DNA of 64,000 nt from Lepidodermella squamata (Eukaryota > Gastrotricha): assembly GCA_047495785.1 (NCBI GenBank), contig JBLDXI010000056.1, forward strand, positions 434,001-498,000. Direction: 5' to 3'. Both the position numbers and the translations under genes were made by a program. Positions 31,200 through 41,700 of the stretch are shown in pieces. The notes below the pieces were generated by a model, which saw only the letters and a list, made by a program, of their open reading frames with translations, was not told the origin of the DNA and made no database searches. The stretch's first letter is position 1. Each line of letters begins with the position of its first letter.

Positions 31200-32160
31200 C
31201 GGTTTTTCGGCCCGTCAGCAGCCACAAAAGCGAACAGCTGGCGATGCACCTAAAAGCAACCGGCTAAGCGCGATAGGAAAGCTAAAACAAGCAGAACCAT
31301 AACTGAATCGGCAGCATCGACAGCTCAAGCCGCCACTCAACAACCAACATCGCAGATGCCGCCGCTGCCAACGTCGACCACTGCTGCTACTGCTGTCGCC
31401 GGTCGCCGCCGCCGACGCGCCTTCGAATAGTGCTGACGAAGGCGGTGTTGCTGCTGCTGCTGCTGCTGTTGCGAGTTCGGCACTGATCGCCCCTGGCTCC
31501 TGCGATTTCAGCTTGCCGGCATTCGCCAACTACCTCAAAGCCAATGGCCGAATTACTGCACTGCGTGTCAATGTTATAAGGAGCATTTTCTTTTCAATCT
31601 CAGCAAATAAGCGCAAATTGTTGATTGTGTCTTCAATGTCTCATCTTTACATTGTCGTTGTATTGAACATTTTCAGGAAGTAATTTTACGCGCTAAGCTT
31701 ACGATAACGCGCGAGCGACTGGCCTACAACGTGCCAAACGTAATGTTCGACGGCCATGTTCGTCGCAGGCCTTCATCGGCGAGCTGTTGCCGGCGCAAAT
31801 AAACCCAGCTACTGAATTGCTGCCGCTGCGTGAGTTGACAGAAATGGCTGTCACCAGCCTCGACGCCGCCGCCATCCGCGCGAGCCCGCAGTACCGCTAC
31901 ACCATCGACCGCGCCAAGTGCACCGTGTTGCTGACGTATGTTGCTGACGCGCTCGGCAATACCGCCGACGATGTGCGTCAGTACGTGTTGCAAACGGCAC
32001 CGGCATTCCTGCCGACCGACATCGAGAACGTGCGCCTGCGAAAGAGCCAGCGCTCGACTGCGTGCGCCGCCATCGTCCGCCTGCGCAATGAGCCAATGGC
32101 GGGCGAATTCATCGATCGAAAACGAAAGGCAGCTCATCATGCAGGCTCTTCTGGGTGTGT
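31200..32160 (+). pseudogene. Coding-like segment of unknown origin, probably broken
   Basis: A CAG-repeat, alanine-rich stretch leads into SCDFSLPAFANYLKANGRIT (to about 31560). A frame near 31690-31780 has TITRERLAYNVPNVMFDGH, and a GC-rich open frame at 31787-32150 runs LPLRELTEMAVTSLDAAAIR ... TVLLTYVADALGN. The pieces lie in different frames without good splice pairs. Codon-third GC bias in the last frame suggests real or formerly real coding DNA, possibly a retro-element ORF. I do not recognise a domain. Confidence 0.3.
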
Positions 32161-32924
32161 TACTTGTTATCAGCTATGCTACTAAATTATCCTCGAAACA
32201 AGTCGAAACAAGTCGAAACAAGTCGAAACTCGCCAACAGCGCGACGCGTTCTGCCGCGCTCGGCCTATATCGTACGGCCGCATGGTGGTAGCTGCGTCGC
32301 CTTTTCTACAACACGCGTGCTGGAGCCGAGCGGCCAGGCGTGGCGGCAACTCGACCCGCGCTTGCCTTGTACGTTACACCACTCATCTGCAAACCGGCAG
32401 CGACCTGGTTCAGCTGCTTTTTCGACGACGGCGAGCAGCCGACTGCTGCGACATCATAGATTTGAAATATTTGAAAAATAATCCTCCTCCAACCAAACTG
32501 CACTAGATCGAGCACTAGATCCTCCAACTGCTCTAGATCGAGACGAATGGCGTAAAGTTGTCGAGACTTTGGAAAATTTTGAATTTTACAACAAAAGCAA
32601 GATACTCTCGGGGGGTGGGTGCGGGTGACTGATTCTTTTGGTTTGCTTTGCCTTCGCCTTCCTCGAAACCCGAAAGGGTATAGACGCTCAGTCGCGGGGA
32701 AGTAAAACAATATAATCATTTCATTTCCAACCAAACTCATCATTTGACGTAATAAAACGAAATCAACACGCTGGAAAGTTTACAACAAAAATTACTGCAG
32801 CTAGGGCAGCTGATTGCTTGATTCCAACAGAAAACATGAGAATATGAATTCTTGAATTTTATTGCCTTCGTGTAATGCTGCATTATAGCAAAAGTCAAGC
32901 CCAGGATTAAACAAGCAATTCAAG

Positions 32925-34364
32925 CTAAAGATGCTTTGCCAGTGTGTCGTGCGCATGATTGATAGCAACCAATCGCGGTGTCTCTTCTTTATTGTTGCGA
33001 ACCTCCAAACTTGCGCCACCTCTGACCAGCCGGAGTGCTGCTTCCGTAGCACCTTCAGCAGCAGCTTTATGCAGCGGAGTTTCATTCCAAATATCACAAT
33101 CATTCGGGTTGGAACCTGCTTTTAGCAGCAAGTCAACTACAGGAGCCGCGTTAGACAAGGCGGCGAAGTGAAGCGGGGTCCATTTGGTCGTAGAAACTGG
33201 TCGAATCGGCACATCATGCCGTAATAATAAATCTAATTTAGAAAACAATGGTATCGATGAATCCATAAAAGGGGAGTTCCAGCTTACCGACGATATCTGT
33301 TCGCTTGAATTTACACGCCAGGTGCATAGCATCGAGCCCATCGGAATTGCATTTTTCGGGAGAAGCGCCTTTACGCAGCAGATAATGAACAGCTGCTATG
33401 TTATTCCATTCGATGGCCAAGTGAAGCGGTGTTCTCAGTTGCGCATCATAGCTGTTAATTTTCGACTCATCGTCGATAGTAAAAGATGACAATTCGTCAA
33501 CTCCTGCCGTTTTCACCAGCTGATGAAGGCTCCTATAATGTTACTAATTAAATGCAATTTATATTCAGCTGAAAGTGAAATTTACCCAGACAAGATGCTG
33601 GCTGAGAGAGGCCTACTGATGGGCCGAACAGGCGACTGGTCGCGGGGAGTACTAGCAGCTAAGGGCTCCGATGATAGCATGCTGGTGGGACTTGCGATGA
33701 TTTCTTCAATCGCACTGTCGTCAATTGACGTCGCACGTCGAGCACCTGACGATCTATCGGCACTTGACATACAAGAAGATGTCTGCGTCAAGTAGCCTAA
33801 ATCTTTCGACGGCGTTTCAATAATCTGCGAATCGAATGCGTAGTCTGTCGAGTTGGTTTTCCGATAAGGACTTGACGAAGGGGTCGGCGGCGGAGTCTCA
33901 GGTACATTTTCCTCCTCGATATTTTCGTTCATAAGCCGAGTTTCATCGTCCTGGGGACAGCGTTTTTCTTCAGATGGTGCCTTGGTGCGACTTTTGACGA
34001 GGGCAAAATAGGCTAACGTAGCGGCGAGACTGATCAAAGAGATGAATAACGCTGTAGCTGAGGATGACCACGGTTGGTTCATCGGTCGCTGGTCGCCGCG
34101 GGACGGTGCGGTGCCAGCAGCGCCGAGCATTAACTCTTCAGGATGATTTGTCCGATGGCCAGCAGAATCAGCAGCATCGACTCCACAGCGGGCAATTAAA
34201 GCGAGAATAACAATAAGACAGCAATAATGTTGCGCACATCCTTTGTTGAGAAACGAGAGAGCAAGCACGCTATGGCCTGGGAATCGTACAAAACTCTTCC
34301 GCACAGCTGTTGTTTTTACCGTCGCGTTTCTGCGGTTGCTCCGCATCAAACCGAGTGATGACAT
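32925..34364 (-). CDS. Membrane-anchored ankyrin-repeat protein
   Basis: The exons on the minus strand are 34364-33586, 33532-33288 and 33232-32925. They total 1332 bases (443 residues) with phases closed. The N-terminal third is MSSLGLMRSNRRN, then a hydrophobic stretch YCCLIVILALIARCG (possible signal or anchor), and a clear TM helix ATALFISLISLAATLAYFAL at about residues 107-126. A Ser/Pro/acidic linker follows with DEETRLMNE-like charge and PPPTPSSSP. The C-terminal 170 residues hold about four ankyrin repeats (RTPLHLAIEWNNIAAVHYLL, DAMHLACKFKR, WTPLHFAALSNAAPVVDLLL, ETPLHKAAAEGATEAALRLV). The repeats would face the cytosol in a type I topology. Ankyrin repeats bind proteins; I cannot name the orthologue. 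A minus-strand AATAAA follows about 65 bases after the stop. Confidence 0.8.
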
Positions 34365-34825
34365 GTTTGGGTGCGGCCGGCTCGCGGTGGAAACAGCAAT
34401 ATTAGCAGTAGAGTTGCTCGAAAACAGGATGCAGCTAGCCAGAAGACGATAGAAGTGCGAGGCCGTCTGTACCTAGGCTATAATGTAAAGCAACAACTGA
34501 AACACGATGCCAGCTCGCCTATAGTCGCCGTTTTGTCGAGTAATGACGACCACCTAAATAAAGGAAAAAAATCAACGGAAAATTAAAGCTGGCCGGAACA
34601 ACTCTTCTTCTTGGTACTAAACACACACAGGCAGGTAGGTGAAAGCCACATGTTCTGATTGTAAAAAAAATTATTGCTTCAAGGAACTGATAAGCCGTAT
34701 TTCGCCTGAATTGGCAATATGGCTCGCACCTGGGAACCGAAATGGCGATTTTAATTATCCAGCAAGAAGTAGTAGGCTAGACGCACAAGATGGAGACTAA
34801 AACATCATGAAAAATCAGACTAATT
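34365..34825. other. Spacer upstream of the ankyrin gene
   Basis: This holds the ankyrin gene's upstream region and the 3' end of the next minus-strand gene. No other feature is seen. Confidence 0.4.
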
Positions 34826-34829
34826 TTTA

Positions 34830-35201
34830 TTATCTCGAGGAGTTGGAACCGGAAGGCTTTCCCGCATTATACAAGGACTGAGATTGAAGATAACGCGGAG
34901 GCGAAAAGCGTGGCGTTCTTCCGGCCAAGCTTTTACAAAGGCGACGCATGTGATAAGCGGCGGCCCATTCAGCAATACGCCTTAATTCGCTCTGAAAAAA
35001 ATTGAGGCGCCTGCCACGCTCGTGCCTCCGTCGCGAAACTGTTACGCAACTTGAAATGAAAATTGAACCATCAATAGAAAAAAGAGCCAGCACGCGATTT
35101 TCTTCATTTTTTGTTTTATTTTTTTTCGCTCGGACACAATTTACAATTTCAACTCGGCGGCGGCGACGACTCAAGGAATGGCCGAGTTGCGAGTTGAGCA
35201 T
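34830..35201 (-). CDS. Small basic protein, unrecognised; probably two exons
   Basis: A minus-strand frame ends at a TAA (34830-34832) that overlaps an AATAAA signal (34826-34831). A strong acceptor, AATTTTTTTCAG, lies at about 34993. It opens SELRRIAEWAAAYHMRRLCK ... RTPRFSPPRYLQSQS, which looks like true coding. Upstream the frame stays open to an ATG at 35201. A phase-0 donor after RRRRRVEI (GTAAAT, about 35140) would give a protein of about 72 residues; read straight through it is 123. The spliced form is likelier because the intervening peptide is atypical and the acceptor is strong. I recognise no family. Confidence 0.5.
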   Translation of the reverse strand: MLNSQLGHSLSRRRRRVEIVNCVRAKKNKTKNEENRVLALFSIDGSIFISSCVTVSRRRHERGRRLNFFQSELRRIAEWAAAYHMRRLCKSLAGRTPRFSPPRYLQSQSLYNAGKPSGSNSSR

Positions 35202-35793
35202 ACAAAACTGAGCTTGACCTCACCGAGCTTTCGTTTTTATTGTGGATGATAAATAGAAAAAACAAAGGATACTGAGATGGTGTCCACCAAAGCGGTTTTC
35301 CACCAAAATCAAACAACAATAGCAGTATCGCAGCACGAAAAACAGAGCATTTTTCAAGAGACTATTTACACCGAATGAGAGCGGCAGAAAAACTCAACGT
35401 AACCGATGGCCACCATCCAACATCCCGAAAATACGTATAACGAGTAAAAAATATTCCACCTACAACTGATCGATTTTCGAGTGTTTTTTACAGTTTTTTC
35501 GCATTTTTTCCAAACAATATAATGTATCCGAAGTATATGGCATCTTCCGCTCGGCTTCTCGTTTCAACGCAGGTATTTGTAGTTGCTAGAGTAGTAAATA
35601 GACTCGAGAGAACCATGAGCGTTGACATAAATATAATAAGGATGAGGTAAATAATATTATCATATAGCATAAGTAGTATGTAAGTAGTACAACTAAAAGA
35701 AATGATCACAATTTACACTCAGATCGACACTGGCGTCCAGTTTTTCATCTGCTGCTGCTGTTTGCTGAGGTTGAACAGACAAAGGGAAGCCCT
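35202..35793 (-). other. 3' UTR and spacer downstream of Piwi
   Basis: This is AT-rich non-coding DNA. A minus-strand AATAAA (TTTATT at about 35235) is a candidate Piwi poly(A) signal, some 555 bases after the stop. No gene is seen. Confidence 0.45.
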
Positions 35794-38700
35794 TCACAGG
35801 TAGAACAGCTTGTCGCGCAGTTTGACGTGCGGCTCGCTAAGCAGCACCTGCCCGACTTGTCCGGCTAGCCGATCGGCGTACACGACAGGGGCCGGCGAGC
35901 GAACGGTGCCGGGCCTGCAAAAATACCGAAAAATTACCAAATCGAAAATTAATATTGCGCAGGTCGAAAACTGCGTAATCAAAATAATATTTGAAGAAAT
36001 AAAATGACACAATTACTTATTATCAATTTTCCTTATTATGAGGCCGCACGGGAAAAATTGAAAAAGCAGCTCAAAAAAGCACTTTTTATACCATCAGATT
36101 TTAATGAATCTTGAAATTTCCCTCATTTTCTCTCGAAAAGTTGAAATCTACGGTTTTCTTTTGTTTTCATTGCAGTTTCGGTGTCACAATTATCAACAAT
36201 TGCGAAAGTGAGAAAAACTGCGCTCCAGAAAGTTCATTAATCATGGCAGATATTCAACAGGGTGGCCAAAAAATTGGGCATAGCAGGAATTCGCTGCGCA
36301 TCAATTTAATGAGGAGTTTTAAGAAGTTGAAGAATTTCAAGCATTCTTTTTCCAATGGAATTCCTCAATTTCTTGAAACTCCTCATTAAATTGATGCGCA
36401 GCGAATTCCCGCTCTGCGGAATTTTTTGGCCACCCTGTAAAAACGTCTAAAAATTTGGTAGTAACTATAGAAACCAGAAATTCAAGGGCCGGATTTTCCA
36501 AATAGAATTTCAATTCCCAGCAAGTAGTTGAAAATATCAAGAAGAAGAACTGACCAGTTGTAGTAGAGATGCGTGAACTTCCAGGTGAGGCGCTGGATCT
36601 GCGAAGCCGTGTACTTGGACGTGTCCTCGATCACGACGTAGTGCGTCGGCGACACGGCGCCCTGCCGCACCGCCTGCGACACCAGGTAGAAGTCGTACCA
36701 GCCCGTCTCGCCGATCATGCGGTCGACGACCGTGCCCGGTGGCGGGTTCGAGTAGTTGCCACCGCCGCCGCTGTCACCGCCCCGAGACATCGGCCTGCCG
36801 CCGCCGCCGCCGCCCAGTGGGTTGAAAATGCGGACGCCGATGCGTTTGACGCAGACGATGAAGACGAACTCGGGGCTGTAGGCGCCGTCGGTGCCCTGCT
36901 GCTTGAACGCCTCGCGGATCTGCTTGATCTCGAACTCCTGCGACATCTTGAACTGCGAGCCGCTGAGGCCGTCGCGGAACACGATGATCTTCTTAGGCAG
37001 GGCGCCGTTGACCTGGCGGTAGGCGGCGAGCAGCTTCGAGAAGCCGAGCGCCACGCCGTGCGCCGCCTCCTCGCCCGGCATCTGCCGGCACGCCTCGCTG
37101 TAGTAGCGCGTCTGCTGCTGGTTCAGCGAGCCGACGAGCGCCACCCACGACGGGTTCTTGCGGCCCGGGTCGTGGAACACGTCCAGGCCGACGACCATCA
37201 GACCCGCCGGCGGCATCGACATGCCCCACAGCTCGCCGCCCAGCTTCGCCTCGATCTGCAGGAAAATGCGCCGCACGATCGACGTCACTTTCTTCGGGTT
37301 GCCGAGCTAGATTAAATAGCGAATAAGAAAACTAGGCGAATAGAGAGAGAGAGTAAGCGTGCTTACCGTTTTAGCGATGATGCACTGCGATGGGACGCCG
37401 ATGGAGTTGCACTCCTGTTTCACGGCCTTGTAGTGCTCGTCGGAGCGCGAGCCCAGGATGACGACGATCATCGACGGCTGGCGAGTGGCGGCCGCGCGAA
37501 TCGCCGAGATGTACTCGCTGGCACGCGGCGACTGCAGAGTCTGCTCGAACGGCGGCTCGACATCCACGGAGACTTGGCGCGAAGTCTACGAATTCACAAA
37601 ATAGCAGCATTTCGTATGGAAATTTCCAACAGGACAACAACAACACAACAATAAAATGGACAAGAACTGTTCTCTAAAATTCTAAAATTCTGCAATTTTC
37701 CAGTGATTTTCGTCCAATTAACAAAAAGAAACATCAAATAGTGAATTTCGGGACATGAGCGAAAAATGACGCCAAAGAAGATCATGCAAAATAGAAAAAG
37801 CTGCTGAAGTATGACGCGATCGAAGTGAAATAAATTGAAAAGGTGTTTACCTGCATAGTGAGCTGAAGGAATTCCTGGGCTTCACGGCTGTTGTTGCGGC
37901 CGTAGACAATGACCCAGTTGCCGACGGGCACGGTGACGAGCGGCCGCGCGCGGTTGATGTGGTTCGAGAAGTCGCCGGCGTCGTACTGGTCGCAGCGCTC
38001 CGCCTCGGCGCCGCGGCCGCCCGTGAAAATCGTCTCGGGCGCGTACAGGTGCCCGTCGACCTTGACGAGGTCGGGCGTGACCGACAGCTTCCACTTGGCG
38101 AGGATCTGCTGGCACTCGGGCGAGCGCTGCACCGAGTTCAGGAACGTGCGGATGGCGCCGACACGCGCGACCGGCGTCAGCCGCGTGAACTCGCCCACGT
38201 CGCGCATCAGGTTGAAGTTCGACCGCTGCGAGTCCGCCAGGCCGGTCAGGTAGCACAGTTCCGGAATCAGAAGCACCTACACGCAATAACACGCAATTGA
38301 TAACAATTTACATTTTCAAAATCATTCAACAGCAATTTACGAGTGAATAATTCGGGGCCATAAAAGCAACTACCGAACTGCCCGAAAAAATGTCAGCCTC
38401 AAATAAATGTCAGAGGTTAGAGGTCGCTCGAAAACATAAATGTCAGGTCAGTGGCGGGTACAATACTGAAGTTCACTAAAATAAGGTAATTTTAGCCATT
38501 CTGATTGGATATAATTTCTACTCTTGGCACTTAGAAAGGTCAGGGACCAATATTCAAACTACGTAGAATCTCAGGGAAATGTATGCCATTTTAGTTAACT
38601 AGGCAGTTACTTGTTGGTTCGGATAAATAAATGTCAGCTCTTTTAAACGTCAGGGGTTAATAAACGATAGAAAAAAATGTCATGGTTTTTGTTTCGGGCA

Positions 38701-41700
38701 GTAGGGTAGTCGCGATTGCCACTTTGTGCCAATTTTGTGAAAACGAAAAGCTATGAAACCACAGTCTCGGGGTTGCACAGTCTGATGTTCAAACTGCGTC
38801 TAAAATCTATCCGCTCATCCACACTGCCAATAAAACGCTCCGATCTACACCATGCACTGCAACGCGAATTTTCGTCACTGATATCTAACCTGGTAGGACA
38901 GCGCGACGATGACTACTCTTATCAAGGGATCAACCGCCCTTCTAATATGATGCGTCAATTTTCTTCCCTTTTAGTTCCACATTCAGTATGGGTGCGAGCA
39001 TGAATCTGCGGCCATCATTGTTGCTCAACGCGATCGTGGAGTCGTCATTAATTCGCGTGGTTTGATGCTGCATCCCTCTGGCGTGATGGCTGCTGGTCCT
39101 GATGGCGATTATGGTTACCTGATGGTAAACTTTCAGTCTTGCAGCTAACATCGATTTGATCCCAAAGCTGCCCTTGTAGACTCCGATTATGGCATTGAGC
39201 TCATCGCTCGCGATACGTTTCGATTCAGGGATAAATCCATCTTCTATGACTAAGTACAAGCTCAGCTATATACTACTGATAGGACCAATTGTATTTTCAT
39301 ATTATATCTACCTGATTCTAGTTTTATTAAGGACGTTCCTCGCCATCCAAATGGGAAGAAACATTTAACCCATACTTTTATTGGAAAGATGTTTTCACTG
39401 CTATTCGTCTCATGTTGGTTCTCTTGAATCTGAAGTTGAGTAAAATTCTCAATTACCTGCGCGCTATTTGGCGCTGTTTTGTTTAATGTTCCGTGAGGCT
39501 CTATTTCTGAATGCTCAAATCATGTCTTCGTTCAGCCTTTCCTTTTATACGCACGCTTGTTCAGACCCTGCCATCACAGCAGTGCGTAACACCGAACCTT
39601 TGAATGAAGTAAGCTTGAGCCCCACTTATTTGGCAATGTATTTATTTGTTATTCCCTTATCCTTGCTTAGGAGACTCTTCCCGTCATCGACCAGGGCCAG
39701 CCTTGCTTCATTGCTGTTAAGAAGCCCGACACTTTACTCGTGATGGCGGAGCAATTCAACTAATTTCGTTGTGTTCTTATTATAATTATTTTATATTTTA
39801 TTTCATTCTTTCCTTAATCCTGTGCCTTGAGAATTCTAATGTGCCAATAAAATGCCGACCAGAGATTAAAAATGATTTTTATAACAATGGTGAACCCGCG
39901 GGAAATAGCAGCAGCTGAAAGTAGGTGAACGAAGATGAAACAGATAAGCTGAACCGAACTGAATCAAATCAGGTGAAAGGAGGGGTCAAAACTGTTTCAC
40001 CTCCGTTCATCAGTAGCGTAGATAAAAATTGATAGAGCCGATAAAAAACTAATAAACAGGTACTTACGGTTCGCTCGGGCGGGGCCGGTCCCTTCGGCCC
40101 GCCCTTGCCGCCCCACTTGCCGGCCTTGAGCTTGCTGATGAGCAGCGGCTGCCGCGCGTCCTGCAGCTCGATGCCGTGCTGCGTGCGGTAGTAGTCGATG
40201 AACGAGATCACGTTGCCGTTCGACTGCTCGAACGTCGACAACGGGTTCTTGTCCCAGTCGATGTCCTCGATCTTGTACGTCCGGTTGTTGTACCGCGTCG
40301 ACACCACCTCGTTCAGCACTTGCCGCGTCATTTCGTTGCGCACGTCGCCGCCCCGCGATTCCGCCGTGATGCGGCGGAACAAATTCAGGACGGTCTCCGA
40401 GCGCAGCACGTGCGAACTCACGTCCATTTCGACGAGAAGAGCGCCGTCTTGGCTGCGTTTGCAGCTCGTCGCGAATCCAGGCCAGATTTCGAGCTGATGT
40501 TGCCGCAATTCATGCCGCACCTTGGGGTTGTCTAATAAACACAAAAATCCCAAAATTAATACGAAAACACAATTCGAGTTCATGGCTGGATTCGAGATAG
40601 CAACTGCAATATATTTAGCCTAGGCTGCGCTGACTTTCGAGGCTAAGGCAAATATTTCCTGGCACAAGGCGACCTCTATGTTACAGCTAGGAGATTCCGG
40701 TGACTTTCGAGAGGGAGCAAAAGATTGCCATCATTACCAGCTAGGCCACAGGCTAGAAATATTTTATATTATATTACCCGCTAGAAACCCACTATTTCAT
40801 GGATGTGACTATGAGAACAATGCTTGAGCAAATTCCATGTTCTTCTATTTTGTTTCAATCGCTATTCAGTGAACATTTGATCTACTATTAGAGCTTTTCC
40901 ACTGGAATTTTATCCATAATGCCATAATGCTATCAATTGCAGATTTCTTGGTTTATTCTACCAGGCTCCATCGATTCAGTTACCTACGATCAGCGTTGAA
41001 GAGCACTGATTACTTATTACTATTTCTGCTCCCGATTTCTACAATACAATTCCACCATTTTAAGAGTGGATCAATGCACCAAGACCAAGCCGCTGATCGA
41101 ACCGAGAAGGGGTTACCGCTAGACCGCTCGCGACATGCCTATTACATACAGCTCGACATAGCGCTGACTAACTTAGCTCACGAGGCCATGATTGAGAAAA
41201 ATCGTAAGATATGCCTCATCGTGGACAACTGCCCGTCCCATCCGCAGGACATAGAATTGGAAAATATCAACCTAGTATTTCTGCCGGATAACACCACTAG
41301 TAAAACCAAACCTATAGACCAAGGTGAGAAACTTTCAACTCTCAACATGAGTACAGGTGAAAACTACATATGACGTCAATTTTTGCAGGAGTTTTATCCG
41401 CAATTTGAAATTTGAGTACAGACAGTTGCTCTTCCAATACTTGGTCCGAGAGATGGAGTCGAAACATTTCAAAACGTACAAACAACTCAATTTTACTCTC
41501 ATGGACGCCATCACATTCTTGCGGGTGGCTCAAGACCAAGTCTTTGCAAGTCTTTTTTTAAATACAAAATCCCGAAGACTAGTCTTTAAGCAAATCAAAT
41601 ATTAGACAAGTTGATCTGCTGAAAATGTATCCCATGTAGCTTTTAAAATAAACCAGCGGTTGCTATTGTAAAAATGCAACAAAAACGTACAGTAGTGGTT

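Larger units (their letters stand above)
38277..40067 (-). other. Intron 3 of the Piwi gene, filled with transposon remains
   Basis: At 1791 bases this is the longest Piwi intron. It contains a TIR-flanked element (38369-38710) and a YqaJ-type exonuclease remnant (about 38715-39350). The remainder (39380-39760) has short plus-strand frames I cannot identify. Confidence 0.75.

Noticed and set aside
31215-31529. Minus-strand Ala/Ser-rich open frame
   Set aside because: Arises from a CAG/CTG-type repeat tract. No supporting splice sites or motifs.
36569-37315. Long plus-strand open frame (248 codons) opposite the Piwi exon
   Set aside because: Arg/His/Leu-rich antisense shadow of a GC-rich coding exon. 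The minus strand has clear PIWI motifs.
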